Source: Candidatus Baltobacteraceae bacterium (GTDB lineage: Bacteria; Vulcanimicrobiota; Vulcanimicrobiia; Vulcanimicrobiales; Vulcanimicrobiaceae). From it: a stretch of DNA of 64,000 nucleotides. A model generated the notes under the pieces. That model did not search any database. It saw nothing but the letters and a program-made list of their open reading frames with translations, and was not told where the DNA came from. The stretch spans positions 62,001-126,000 of the forward strand of contig DASXGW010000001.1 of assembly GCA_036488875.1 (NCBI GenBank). Direction: 5' to 3'. Below, one piece after another: positions 1 through 8,490 of this stretch (positions within the stretch are counted from its first letter, which is position 1; each line of letters starts with the position of its first letter). A program made the translations under genes and the position numbers.

Positions 1-156
1 GGCGGGAACAAGTGCGACGTCGGCGCGTACGAACTCTCGGGCTCGCCATACGCCATCAAGGTTCGTCCGCACGCGAAGCTTCGGCCGGATCCGCGTAAGC
101 CTCGCCCTCATCCGCACGCGCGGCACATTCCACCGCACGAACGCGGAAAATCGTAA
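1..156 (+). CDS. C-terminal end of a choice-of-anchor Q / beta-helix type protein (partial)
   Basis: The gene enters from the left edge; 51 codons remain before TAA. A CDVGAYEL segment close to the edge resembles the closing D-[IV]-G-A-[YF]-E strand of choice-of-anchor Q and parallel beta-helix surface proteins. It is followed by a short basic tail rich in Pro, His, Arg and Lys. That motif is the only basis for the assignment; the catalytic or binding part lies outside the window. A strong hairpin terminator follows 16 bases after the stop, so this is the last gene of its transcript. The basic tail could be a cell-surface retention segment, which is inference. Confidence 0.55.
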   Translation, partial: GGNKCDVGAYELSGSPYAIKVRPHAKLRPDPRKPRPHPHARHIPPHERGKS

Positions 157-171
157 ACCGACGATAGAGAA

Positions 172-198
172 GCCCCGGGCAGCGCCCGGGGTTTCTTT
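172..198 (+). terminator. Rho-independent terminator
   Basis: CCCCGGGC (173-180) pairs with GCCCGGGG (184-191) across the loop AGC, followed by TTTCTTT. It ends the plus-strand gene upstream. The hairpin also lies just beyond the stop of the minus-strand formate dehydrogenase operon (stop at 197-199), so it probably serves both convergent transcripts, although the T-run is good only on the plus strand. Confidence 0.85.
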
Positions 199-1069
199 AT
201 GTTTGCGCGGCGATGATGTATTTCGGATCTTTGGCGGATTGCTTTCCGGCGTGGTACACCGCGAAGCGTTCGGCTAGGCCGCCCGCGAGAAGAAGCGCAC
301 CGCCCGCCTTCGCCAACCCTTTGCCGCGGGCGGCGGCAATCGTGCCCGCGATGTTGAGTGCTCCAGCTAGGAATGCGAGCATTCCCGCCCGACCTTTTTC
401 ATACGGCTCCGCTTGGGTTTTTCCGAGCTCGTGATGCAGGCGCTTGAGCGCGAACCGAACGGCGATCGCGCCCACCAACGCCAGCCGTCGTGCAGCGCCG
501 TTCTCGTCGGGCGGCGCGCAGCAAAGGCCGACCGCGCCTGCCGTCGACGCCGACGTTGCGGCGAACAGCAGTGGAAGCGATTCCCGGCCGTGGAGCCACG
601 CAGGCATAGCCGTATCGCTGATGAGCACGGACGTGTAGACCGACATCACCGGTCCGACGAGTCCCGCGATCGTTTCGAACGCGCGTCCCAGCGGCGTTGC
701 GATGCCCGTGAGCTCGGAGGCGGCCGCAGCCATGGACGATCCGCCGAATATCGAGAACACGTACACGCCGACGCTCATTGGCGACGTGGGCTTGAAGACG
801 CGCAGCATGTTCGCAAAGCGCGACGGTTTCTTGAGGTCGGCAATTAAGCAGAAACCGCTAAGCGCGCTGCCCGCGGCCGCGGCGAGTGTCATCGTGCGTG
901 CGAGCCCATGCTTTTTGCGAACGCGCGAAACGAGTCCCAGCGCCGCACACGCGCCGGCCAAGCCGCCGGCCCAAAAGTACGTTGGAATCAGCGGCGTCCA
1001 CTCCGGCGGCTTGACGATCGGCTTGCCGTAATAGCCGCCGATCGCGCCGTTTGCTGATGCGGTCTTCAC
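197..1069 (-). CDS. NrfD/PsrC-type membrane subunit of formate dehydrogenase
   Basis: Integral membrane protein of 290 aa, third gene of the formate dehydrogenase operon. NrfD/PsrC proteins anchor the catalytic and Fe-S subunits and exchange electrons with the quinone pool. The sequence shows a typical NrfD opening (GYYG..IVKPPEW..LIPTYFW.GG) and about eight hydrophobic stretches to the C-terminus. The GTG start at 1069 overlaps the TGA of the Fe-S subunit in a GTGA junction, indicating translational coupling. A longer reading frame upstream lies inside the Fe-S gene and is rejected. NrfD takes the place of the haem-b FdnI subunit of E. coli formate dehydrogenase-N. The family is clear; quinone coupling is from family knowledge. 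Confidence 0.88.
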   Translation of the reverse strand: MKTASANGAIGGYYGKPIVKPPEWTPLIPTYFWAGGLAGACAALGLVSRVRKKHGLARTMTLAAAAGSALSGFCLIADLKKPSRFANMLRVFKPTSPMSVGVYVFSIFGGSSMAAAASELTGIATPLGRAFETIAGLVGPVMSVYTSVLISDTAMPAWLHGRESLPLLFAATSASTAGAVGLCCAPPDENGAARRLALVGAIAVRFALKRLHHELGKTQAEPYEKGRAGMLAFLAGALNIAGTIAAARGKGLAKAGGALLLAGGLAERFAVYHAGKQSAKDPKYIIAAQT

Positions 1070-1914
1070 GGTCCGATACTCGCTGCGATGATCGCCGCCA
1101 GCAGTGCCGCCGCTGCTACGCCGGCGGCGCGCCACATCTGCGGGAGATATTTCGTCGGCACGACGGGATTCGGCGGCAATCCATAGACCTCGGGACGATC
1201 GAGAAGAAGAAATATCGAGCCTCCGCCGCCGATGCCGTCCTTCGGATCGTCGAGATACAATCGCGCGTCCGGAAAGCGATCCACGACGTCTTGCACGCGC
1301 GCCTGCGCTCGCTCGCGCAGCTCTTCGACGTTCCCGTATTGGATCGAGTGCGTCGGGCAAGCTTTGGCGCACGCAGGCTCGTCACCCACCTTCAACCGGT
1401 CGTAACAAAGCGTGCATTTGCCCATCGTTCCGCGGCCGCTCGTCTCGCCCCGAGGAGAAACTTCGTCGACGCGCTGGCTGATGACGCCGAAGGGACAAGC
1501 CACCACGCAGTAGCCGCAGCCGTTGCAGACGTCATCCTGCAAAACGACCGTGCCGAACTCGGTGCGAACCAGGGCGCCCGTCGGACAAACGTCGAGGCAG
1601 GCCGCATGCGTGCAGTGTTTACAGACGTCCGATTCCATGAGCCACCGGTTGTCGTCCATCTGCTCGACGAACGCGACGTGCCGCCACGTCGAACCGCTGA
1701 GTTCGCCGGTGTTGTCGTACGACATGCCGGTAAACGTATAGCCGTCTTGCGGCAGCTCGTTCCATTCCTTGCACGCCACCTCGCAGGCTTTGCAGCCGAT
1801 GCAGAGCGTCGTGTCGGTGAAGAAACCTTTGCGATCGCGCTCGGAGGAACCGTAGGTCGCGGCTTGTGCGGCCGCCGACGTTTGGGCGATCAAGTCCACA
1901 AAAAACGTACTCAC
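1066..1914 (-). CDS. fdhB: Formate dehydrogenase iron-sulfur subunit, four [4Fe-4S] clusters
   Basis: Electron-transfer subunit of 282 aa (FdnH/HybA type) that carries electrons from the molybdenum subunit to the membrane anchor. Four ferredoxin-like Cys clusters are visible: C38/C41/C44/C48 (CIGCKACEVAC), a second at CKHCTHAACLDVC, a third at CNGCGYCVVAC and a fourth at CTLC...CAKAC. A single C-terminal hydrophobic helix (AAAALLAAIIAASI) anchors it, as in FdnH. The GTG start at 1914 overlaps the fdhA TGA (GTGA), and its own stop overlaps the NrfD start, so the three genes are one coupled unit. Length and cluster order match the family. Formate as substrate is inferred from the selenocysteine-containing partner. 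Confidence 0.93.
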   Translation of the reverse strand: MSTFFVDLIAQTSAAAQAATYGSSERDRKGFFTDTTLCIGCKACEVACKEWNELPQDGYTFTGMSYDNTGELSGSTWRHVAFVEQMDDNRWLMESDVCKHCTHAACLDVCPTGALVRTEFGTVVLQDDVCNGCGYCVVACPFGVISQRVDEVSPRGETSGRGTMGKCTLCYDRLKVGDEPACAKACPTHSIQYGNVEELRERAQARVQDVVDRFPDARLYLDDPKDGIGGGGSIFLLLDRPEVYGLPPNPVVPTKYLPQMWRAAGVAAAALLAAIIAASIGP

Positions 1915-4900
1915 GATCGCTCCTTTGCGCGCGCCCGGCCCTGCACGGCCGACAGATACTCGCGCATCTCAACGCCGTGCGGCCGGCGGCCTGGCTGAAT
2001 GTCGCACGTCAAACCTTTGGTCTCCTGAATGTGCACGTTGGGATCCAGCGCGACGTGCAAGAGGTCGTTGGCGGAGTCTCCGGTGACCAAGCCCTTGCGT
2101 CCCCAATGGTAAGGCAGGCCGACCGTATGGATGACCTTGCCGTCGACGCGCATTGGCCGCACGCGATCGGTAACCATGACGCGCGCTTCGACGACCGCAC
2201 GCATCGTCGTAATCGTCGCCCACTTTCCGTGACGCAGCCCGCGCAGCTGCGCCAGCTCGCGACTTACTTCGCAGAAAAACTCGGGCTGCAGCTCGCTCAG
2301 GTGCGGAACGCTGCGCGACATGCCGCCGGCGGTGTGATGCTCCGTAAGACGATACGTATAAAGCACGAACGGAAACAGATCGCCGTGTTCGCTGCTCGGC
2401 GACGGATTGTATTCGTTGAACTTCCGCGGAAACTGCTGACGCGCCGGGTTGGATTGTTGTGCGTAGAGCGGATTGCGAACCGGCGACTCCTGCGGTTCGT
2501 AATACGTCGGGAGCGGCCCGTCGACGACGCCGTTTGGGACGAAGATCCAGCCTAAACCGTCATCTTGTAGAATGAACGGGTGCCAGCCGGCGATCGCCTC
2601 TTCGCGCTTGGCGCCGCTGGGCGGCGTATAGTCTGGACGTTTGGTCTTCTGGAAGTCCGGGGAATCGTGGCCCGTCCACTGCGCGCTCGCTTCGTCCCAC
2701 CAGACGTAGCGCTTGCGTTCGCTCCACGGATTGCCGTCGGGATCGGCCGACGCGCGGTTGTAGAGAATTCGCCGGTTTGACGGCCACGCCCATCCCCATT
2801 GCGGCGCTACCCAGCTTTGCTCGCTTCTCGGTGTGCGGTTTGCCGTTTGATTCTTTTCATCTTTGAAACAACCGCAGTAGATCCAGCAGCCGCAAGCCGT
2901 GGAGCCGTCGGCTTTGAGTTCCGTATACGACGAAAGCGCCTTTCCTTCGGCGTCCCAGCCGTTGACTTCGCGCAACACGGCGTGGGCGTCGGGTTCGGCA
3001 ATCTCTCCCAGCTCGGGATACTCCCACGTCAGTTCGCGGATCAAATCGCCGTGCGGATCCCGGCTGGAATCCAACTTTGCCTTGATGCGCTTGCCGAGAT
3101 GGTAATAGAACCATAGGTCGGATCGGGCTTCGCCTTGGGGCTCGACCGCCTTGTGATGCCACTGCAGCAGCCGTTGAGTATTGGTGTACGATCCATCCTT
3201 TTCCGTATGCGCGGCGGCCGGCATCCAAAAGATTTCGGTGGGAATGGCTTCGGTGCGCAGCTCGCCGCTTTCGATCTCGGGGCAGTCGTACCAAAATGAC
3301 GCGCTTTCGATTTCGTTGAAATCGCGCACGACTAGCCATTGTAGGTTGGCCAGCGCGCGGCGATGCAAGCCGGCGTTGGCCGATCCGACCGCCGGGTTTT
3401 CGCCGCAGATGAAGAAGCCTTTGACTTTTCCGTCGACCATGCCCATTATGCTGCGATAGGTGGAATGATCGCCGCTGATGCGCGGCAGCAGGTCGAAGCA
3501 GAACTGATTGGCGTCCGTCGCATACTCGCCGAACCACGCCTTGAGCAAGCTGACCACGTACTTGTCGAGGTTACCCCAAAAGCCGGTTTTCGCGCCTTCG
3601 GATTCAACGAAGTGCTGCAGATTGCTGTGCGCCTTCGCGTGCGGCATCGGAATGTACCCCGGCAACAGATCGAACAGCGTGGGAATGTCGGTCGAGCCTT
3701 GAATTGAGGCATGTCCGCGTAACGCGAGAATGCCGCCGCCCGGGCGGCCGATATTTCCAAGCAACAGTTGAACGATGGCGGCCGCGCGAATCATTTGCAC
3801 GCCGAACGTGTGCTGCGTCCAGGCGACCGAATACGCGATGGCCGACGTGCGCTCGCGCCCGCTGTTTTGGCAGAGCGCTTCGGCGACGGCTACGACCTGC
3901 GCGGGCTCGATGCCGCAAATCTTCGCCACCGTTTCGGGCGTGTAGCGGCTGTAGTGGCGTTTGAGCACTTGGTAGATACACCGCGGATGCTGCAGCGTTT
4001 TATCCAAGTACGGCGGCTCGCCACGCTTCAAGGCATCCATCGTGTCGGCTTTCGTGCTTTCCTGTTTTTCGAGCCCTTCTTCGCTCTCGCGCTGGCCCGA
4101 CGCCCCGTGAAGATCCATGCCCTCGTACATCCAGCTATGGAAGACGTAGCCGTTCTTATCGGGCTGCCAGCCGGAAAAGAAGCCGTCGAGATCTTCGGTG
4201 TCGAGAAACTCGTTGCGAAGGATCACCGGCGCGTTGGTGTAGTTGACGACGTATTCCGTAAACGCGCGGTCGTTTTCGAGAATGTATCTGATGACGCCGC
4301 CCAGGAAGGCGATATCGGTTCCAGGGCGGATTGGTACGTGCATGGTCGCCATCGCGCTGGTGCGCGTGAAGCGCGGATCGACGTGGATGAACGTCGCGCC
4401 GCGCTCGCGCGCTTCCATGACCCATTGAAAGCCGACCGGGTGATTTTCGGCCATGTTCGAGCCCATGATCAAGATACAGTCGGAGTTCTGCAGGTCTTGC
4501 TGAAACGTCGTGGCGCCGCCGCGGCCGAACGAGGTTCCCAAACTGGGAACCGTCGAGCTATGTCATATTCGAGCCTGGTTCTCTACCTGCACGATGCCCA
4601 GCGCAGTGTAGAGCTTTTTCATTAAGTAGTTCTCTTCGTTGTCGAGCGTCGCGCCGCCCAGGCTCGCGATGCCATAGCAGCGGTTGATCGCCTTTGCTTC
4701 CTCGTCCGTGGATTCCCACGTCTCGCGGCGCGTCTGCAGCACGCGGTCGGCGATCATGTCCATCGCGCGATCCAGCGGAAGCTCTTCCCATCGCATCCCG
4801 TACGGGCGGCGGTATTTTACCTTGTACTCGCGCAGCGGGCTCTGTACCATCGTGCGGGTGGCGGCTCCCTTGGGACAGAGATGGCCGCGCGAAATCGGGC

Positions 4901-5120
4901 TGTCCGGATCGCCCTCGATCTGAATCACTTTTTCGTCTTTGACGTAGACGTTCTGTCCGCAGCCGACGGCGCAATAGGGACAAACGCTTTTAACGACTTT
5001 GGCGTCTTCTATGCGCGCGCGCCAGTCGCGCGTTTTGTCCGACAGGACGGACGGACCAAAGGCGAGCTTATCGCCTCCCTCTGCCTGACGGACAAGCGGC
5101 CATGAGAACTCACCGTGCAT
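1911..5120 (-). CDS. fdhA: Selenocysteine-containing formate dehydrogenase, catalytic subunit
   Basis: Molybdenum/tungsten bis-MGD oxidoreductase of 1069 aa that oxidises formate to CO2. The reading frame is continuous from 5120 to 1911 except for one in-frame TGA (4565-4563), codon 186. That TGA sits exactly where FdnG-type enzymes carry selenocysteine: QARI-Sec-HSSTVPS, then GTSFGRGG. A SECIS-like hairpin follows at the correct distance. The N-terminal [4Fe-4S] ligands C47, C50, C54 and C82 are present (VCPYCAVGC...LCPKG). The start at 5120 was chosen because MHGEFSWPLVRQ resembles the N-terminus of related enzymes; an ATG further upstream would add non-conserved sequence. No twin-arginine signal is visible, unlike E. 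coli FdnG. Standard gene calling would give two fragments (4563-5120 and 1911-4541). selA, selB, selC, selD and fdhD are not in the window. Confidence 0.93.
4533..4565 (-). promoter_or_regulatory. UGA selenocysteine codon with bacterial SECIS hairpin
   Basis: On the minus strand the TGA at 4565-4563 is followed by 11 nt and then a perfect 7-bp stem GGTTCCC / GGGAACC (4551-4545 and 4539-4533) with apical loop AGTTT. The spacing from UGA to stem and the GGUU at the stem base match the E. coli fdhF/fdnG SECIS arrangement as I recall it. The apical loop carries GU, the feature SelB recognises in E. coli. The hairpin is translated as part of fdhA, as is usual for bacterial SECIS elements. Confidence 0.87.
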
Positions 5121-5226
5121 AACAGCGTCATTCCTTCGTCGCGTGCGAGCCAAACGCGGCGACGGACCTGTTGCACCGTTGCTTACGATCGCAGCGTGCG
5201 GTTGCATTTGTGGGTAGAAATTTAAG

Positions 5227-6270
5227 ATGCAAGATCGATTATCGAAAGAAATTCGTTCCGAAGTCGTCGTAATAACGGGCGCATCCGGCGGAATCGGGCG
5301 TGCGGCCGTTGGTGAGTTTGCCAAGCAACCGAACGTCAAGCTCGCGCTGCTCGCCCGCGGTGAAGAGGGACTCGATGCCGCAGTAGCCGATGCGCAGAGT
5401 CTCGGCGCCGAAGCGATCGGCATTCCCGTCGACGTCGCCGATCCGGACGAAGTCGAGCGTGCCGCGCAGCGCGTCGAGGACGAGCTCGGCCCAATCGATA
5501 CCTGGGTCAACGTCGCGTTTACCAACGTGTTTTCGGAGTTCTGGGACGTGACGCCGCAGGAATGGAAGCGTCTCACCGACGTCACGTACCTCGGCTACGT
5601 TTGGGGCACGATGGCGGCGTTACGGCGAATGCGCCGGCGCAATCGTGGAACGATCGTGCAGGTGGGCTCCGCGCTGTGCTACCGAAGCATCCCGCTGCAG
5701 TCGCCGTACTGTGGATCGAAAAGCGCAATCCGCGGCTTTACGGATTCGTTGCGTTGCGAGTTGATTCACCATCGTAGCAAGGTTCGTCTGACGATGGTTC
5801 ACATGCCGGCGGTCAATACGCCGCAGTTCACCTGGAACCGCGTCAAGAGTGGTCTACGGCATCCGCAGCCGCTGCCGCCGATCTTCCAGCCCGAAGTCGC
5901 GGGACGCGCCATCTATTGGGCGGCGCATAAAAAACCGCGCGAGATGTGGGTCGGCTTCTCGACGGTGCTGGCAATTCTCGTTCAAAAGTTCGCGCCGCGC
6001 ATCGCTGACCTGTACCTCGCAATGACCGGTTACAAATCTCAGCAGACGCAGGAGCCGCTGCATCCCGGCCGCCCCGACAATCTGTTCCAACCCGCCGATC
6101 GCACGAAGGACTTCGGCGCCCACGGAGAGTTTGACGACATGGCGAAGCCCCGCAGTTGGGAGACCGAGCTGATCATGAATCGCCAATGGATTATCGGAGG
6201 ACTGGCGTTGGCCGGAGCCGCGGCCGGCGCATACCTCGTCAAGAGCGGACGCAACGGGAACGGAGGTTAG
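5227..6270 (+). CDS. SDR family oxidoreductase with C-terminal membrane segment
   Basis: Short-chain dehydrogenase of 347 aa, longer than the classical 250 aa. TGASGGIG at residues 17-24 is the Rossmann dinucleotide motif, and YCGSK (YxxxK), preceded by the VGSALCYRS stretch, gives the Ser-Tyr-Lys catalytic set. After the SDR fold (about 1-245) there is a linker and a final hydrophobic helix (WIIGGLALAGAAAGAYLV) followed by a short basic tail, so the enzyme is probably tethered to the inner membrane. It is transcribed divergently from fdhA across a 106-bp gap. A small gene starts 1 nt after its stop. Substrate unknown; SDRs with this tail are often annotated only as SDR family oxidoreductase. 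Confidence 0.88.
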   Translation: MQDRLSKEIRSEVVVITGASGGIGRAAVGEFAKQPNVKLALLARGEEGLDAAVADAQSLGAEAIGIPVDVADPDEVERAAQRVEDELGPIDTWVNVAFTNVFSEFWDVTPQEWKRLTDVTYLGYVWGTMAALRRMRRRNRGTIVQVGSALCYRSIPLQSPYCGSKSAIRGFTDSLRCELIHHRSKVRLTMVHMPAVNTPQFTWNRVKSGLRHPQPLPPIFQPEVAGRAIYWAAHKKPREMWVGFSTVLAILVQKFAPRIADLYLAMTGYKSQQTQEPLHPGRPDNLFQPADRTKDFGAHGEFDDMAKPRSWETELIMNRQWIIGGLALAGAAAGAYLVKSGRNGNGG

Positions 6271-6271
6271 C

Positions 6272-6520
6272 ATGGCGATCTGGCACGTCTGGGGCGATTA
6301 CGTGCACACGCTTCCCGAGCATATCGGCGACGCATCGGTCGTTCGCGGCCAAGAAAAGGCGGCGAAGAAGACGGCCGAAGGCCGCGGATTCGATTTCACT
6401 CACCGGCTTCGCAACGGTTTCGAGCCGTGGGCCGCGGCGTTTGCCGCCGACGGCGACGAGGGCGACGTCGAGTTCGAATTCGCCAGCTACCCAATCGTCC
6501 GCGGCTGGCAGAAAATCTAG
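6272..6520 (+). CDS. Small hypothetical protein (82 aa), coupled to the SDR gene
   Basis: I do not recognise this protein. The ATG at 6272 follows the SDR stop by 1 nt and has a good ribosome site (CGGAGG) inside the end of the SDR gene, so the two are translationally linked. The product is soluble with no signal peptide: a central lysine/glutamate segment (RGQEKAAKKTAEG), then a Trp/Phe-containing acidic C-terminal half (DGDEGDVEFEF). It ends shortly before the repeat array. Coupling suggests it works with the SDR enzyme, but nothing in the sequence gives a function. Confidence 0.7.
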   Translation: MAIWHVWGDYVHTLPEHIGDASVVRGQEKAAKKTAEGRGFDFTHRLRNGFEPWAAAFAADGDEGDVEFEFASYPIVRGWQKI

Positions 6521-6532
6521 CCGCGCCGCCTC

Positions 6533-7052
6533 TCTCATCCTGAGCGTAGGCGCGCAGCGCCGAAGTCGAAGGGCAAGCGCATCTCCGGCACTGTCATCCT
6601 GAGCGTAGGCGCGCAGCGCCGAAGTCGAAGGGCAGGCGCATCTCCGGCACTGTCATCCTGAGCGTAGGCGCGCAGCGCCGAAGTCGAAGGGCAAGCGCAT
6701 CTCCGGCACTGTCATCCTGAGCGTAGGCGCGCAGCGCCGAAGTCGAAGGGCAGGCGTATCTCCGGCACTGTCATCCTGAGCGTAGGTCGCAGCGCCGAAG
6801 TCGAAGGCAGGCGCATCTCCGGCACTGTCATCCTGAGCGTAGGCGCGCAGCGCCGAAGTCGAAGGGCAGGCGCATCTCTGGCACTGTCATCCTGAGCGTA
6901 GGCGCGCAGCGCCGAAGTCGAAGGGCAGGCGTATCTCCGGCACTGTCATCCTGAGCGTAGGTCGCAGCGCCGAAGTCGAAGGGCAGGCGCATCTCCGGCA
7001 CTGTCATCCTGAGCGTAGGCGCGCAGCGCCGAAGTCGAAGGGCAGGCGCATC
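6533..7052 (+). repeat. Nine-copy tandem array of a 59-bp REP-like repeat (left array)
   Basis: Nine near-identical units, with TGAGCGTAGG beginning at 6541, 6600, 6659, 6718, 6777, 6834, 6893, 6952 and 7010 (period 57-59 bp). Each unit reads TCATCCTGAGCGTAGG, a GC-rich core GCGCGCAGCGCC able to form GGCGC-GCA-GCGCC, then GAAGTCGAAGGGCA, then a short spacer (GCGCATCTCCGGCACTG). The units starting at 6777 and 6952 carry GGTCGCAGCGCC in the core instead. The array ends exactly at the stop of the minus-strand GIY-YIG gene. No ORF here looks real. An oppositely oriented array lies on the other side of that gene. Confidence 0.95.
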
Positions 7053-7364
7053 TCAGCGGTTGCTGGAGCGCTCGTGCTTATGCGAACCTCTGGCAAACTT
7101 ACCGATCATCTTCCAGTCGCCGCGAATCAGAGCCGCCTTCTTGCGGCGACTCCATCTCTTAAGCTTCTTCTCCCAGTCGATAGCATCGCCAACGTAATCG
7201 AAAGCCGTAGAGTACACCAATACGACGGGACGTCGAGAAAACGTATAGCTGTCCTCATCGAAGCCTTCGTTGTGCTCCCATACCCTCCGCTCGACGTCGT
7301 TCGTTATACCGACGTAGTAGCTGCCATCGCGGCAGAACAGCATATAGACGAAATACCCTTCCAT
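7053..7364 (-). CDS. GIY-YIG nuclease domain protein
   Basis: Single-domain GIY-YIG protein of 103 aa (UPF0213/YhbQ-like size). The N-terminal strand pair reads YFVYML...YYVGIT, followed by the catalytic-Arg helix VERRVWEHN and a conserved Glu in AIDWEKKLKRW; the C-terminus is basic (WSRRKKAALI, SHKHERSSNR). The fold cuts DNA with one divalent metal, but the role of small stand-alone members is mostly unknown. The gene sits between two arrays of the same repeat in opposite orientations, and its TGA lies at the edge of the left array. That layout recalls REP-associated transposase (RAYT) genes between REP elements, though RAYTs are Y1 enzymes. A role in moving or copying the repeat is inference. 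Confidence 0.9.
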   Translation of the reverse strand: MEGYFVYMLFCRDGSYYVGITNDVERRVWEHNEGFDEDSYTFSRRPVVLVYSTAFDYVGDAIDWEKKLKRWSRRKKAALIRGDWKMIGKFARGSHKHERSSNR

Positions 7365-7407
7365 ACCGGCACAACTGCGCAGTGCCGCGCATTTGTCTAG
7401 TCTGCGC

Positions 7408-7636
7408 CTGCCCTTCGACTTCGCGCCCTGCGGGCGCTACGCTCAGGATGACAAGAGGTGAGACGCCCTGCCCTTCGACTTCGCGCCCTTCGGGCGCTAC
7501 GCTCAGGATGACAAGAGGTGAGATGCGCCTGCCCTTCGACTTCGCGCCCTGCGGGCGCTACGCTCAGGATGACAAGAGGTGAGATGCGCCTGCCCTTCGA
7601 CTTCGCGCCTTCGGGCGCTACGCTCAGGATGACAGT
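7408..7636 (-). repeat. Four-copy array of the same REP-like repeat, inverted (right array)
   Basis: CCCTTCGACTT starts at 7411, 7471, 7532 and 7593 (period 60-61 bp). Read on the minus strand each unit is TCATCCTGAGCGTAG, a GC-rich core, then GAAGTCGAAGGGCA, the same unit as the left array in opposite orientation. The core stem differs from the left array: GCGCCC-GCA-GGGCGC in two units, GCGCCC with a TTC/GAA loop in the second, and a one-base-shortened version in the fourth. Spacers read AAGAGGTGAGATGCGC on the plus strand. The outermost unit supplies the last codons and stop of the adjacent isomerase gene. Confidence 0.95.
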
Positions 7637-8490
7637 GGGGGTGCGGACGCTGACCAGAGTTGTTCGAAGGTTCGTTTGTTGTCTTCGAGCAGGTTGTCGA
7701 GGTTCGATTTCCAGAGCGAACCCGGCAAGTGCATCGATGAGAGGATTTCGACGACCCACGCGCCGTTGTAGCCGGTCGAGCGGATCGCTCGCATGAGCGA
7801 CGCCAGCGGAATCTCGCCGGTGCCGAGCGAGTAGCGGTCCGCCGTCGAGCGCGGCGTCTTCCAATCGCTGAGCTGAACGGCGAAGATGCGGTTACGGCAT
7901 TGACGAATCAGCTCTTCGACATCCGAAGCTTGCCAGATGTTCCACGTGTCGATGCAGATGCCGACGGCGGGATGGTTGACGCGATCGACGAGCTCGAGTC
8001 CGCGCTCGAGCGACCAGACCGCGGTGTCGGTATGCACGTTGATCGGGTTGAGAGGCTCGAATGCGATACGCATGTTGAGCCCGGCCGCGAACTCGCCGAG
8101 CTCTTTGAGCGCCTCGACCGTGCGGTCGAACGCCTCGCGCACGTTGCCTTTGGGCGCGACTCCGGTAATGGCGATGAACGGCGTGCCAAGCGGCAAATGC
8201 GGCGCGCTCATCGCGATGCCTTGCTTCATCGCCTTCACGCGGTCGTCGGGATCCTCGGGCTTGTTCGCCATCGAATCGACGAAGACGGAGTGAACCTGCA
8301 TCTGAACCGATGACGGCATGAGACCGTTCCCGAGCAGCGACAAGTGATCGCCGTAGTCGTTGTACGGCAGCTTGAACTCGCAAACTTCGATAGCGGTAGC
8401 TCCGTGGTGCCGGTAGCGTTCGACGTCTTTCTTAAACGGCCACGGCCACGTGGTGAACTCGCTGTATCCGAAGCGGGGTAGGTCGGTCAT
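7624..8490 (-). CDS. Sugar phosphate isomerase/epimerase (AP endonuclease family 2 TIM barrel)
   Basis: Xylose-isomerase-like TIM barrel of 288 aa. Barrel landmarks include AIEVCEFKLPYND, RIAFEPLNPINVHTDT (metal-binding Glu), VGICIDTWNIW (metal-binding Asp/His region), IFAVQLSDWK and a late VVEILSS strand carrying the last Glu ligand. Such enzymes isomerise or epimerise keto-sugars or process inositol derivatives using a divalent metal. The ATG at 8490 overlaps the upstream glycoside hydrolase stop (ATGA), so it is the last gene of a four-gene operon; an alternative ATG 15 nt upstream is less likely. The final Leu-Ser-Ser and stop codon come from a unit of the right repeat array, so the C-terminus may have been reshaped by repeat insertion. 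Substrate not predictable. Confidence 0.85.
   Translation of the reverse strand: MTDLPRFGYSEFTTWPWPFKKDVERYRHHGATAIEVCEFKLPYNDYGDHLSLLGNGLMPSSVQMQVHSVFVDSMANKPEDPDDRVKAMKQGIAMSAPHLPLGTPFIAITGVAPKGNVREAFDRTVEALKELGEFAAGLNMRIAFEPLNPINVHTDTAVWSLERGLELVDRVNHPAVGICIDTWNIWQASDVEELIRQCRNRIFAVQLSDWKTPRSTADRYSLGTGEIPLASLMRAIRSTGYNGAWVVEILSSMHLPGSLWKSNLDNLLEDNKRTFEQLWSASAPPLSS

Noticed and set aside
4563-4565. TGA in fdhA taken as a disabling mutation
   Set aside because: Position matches the Sec residue of homologues, and the downstream hairpin has SECIS spacing. The frame remains open and conserved on both sides.
6533-7052. Tandem array read as CRISPR
   Set aside because: Spacers are near-identical and the whole unit repeats. 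There is no cas gene and the unit has REP-type symmetry.
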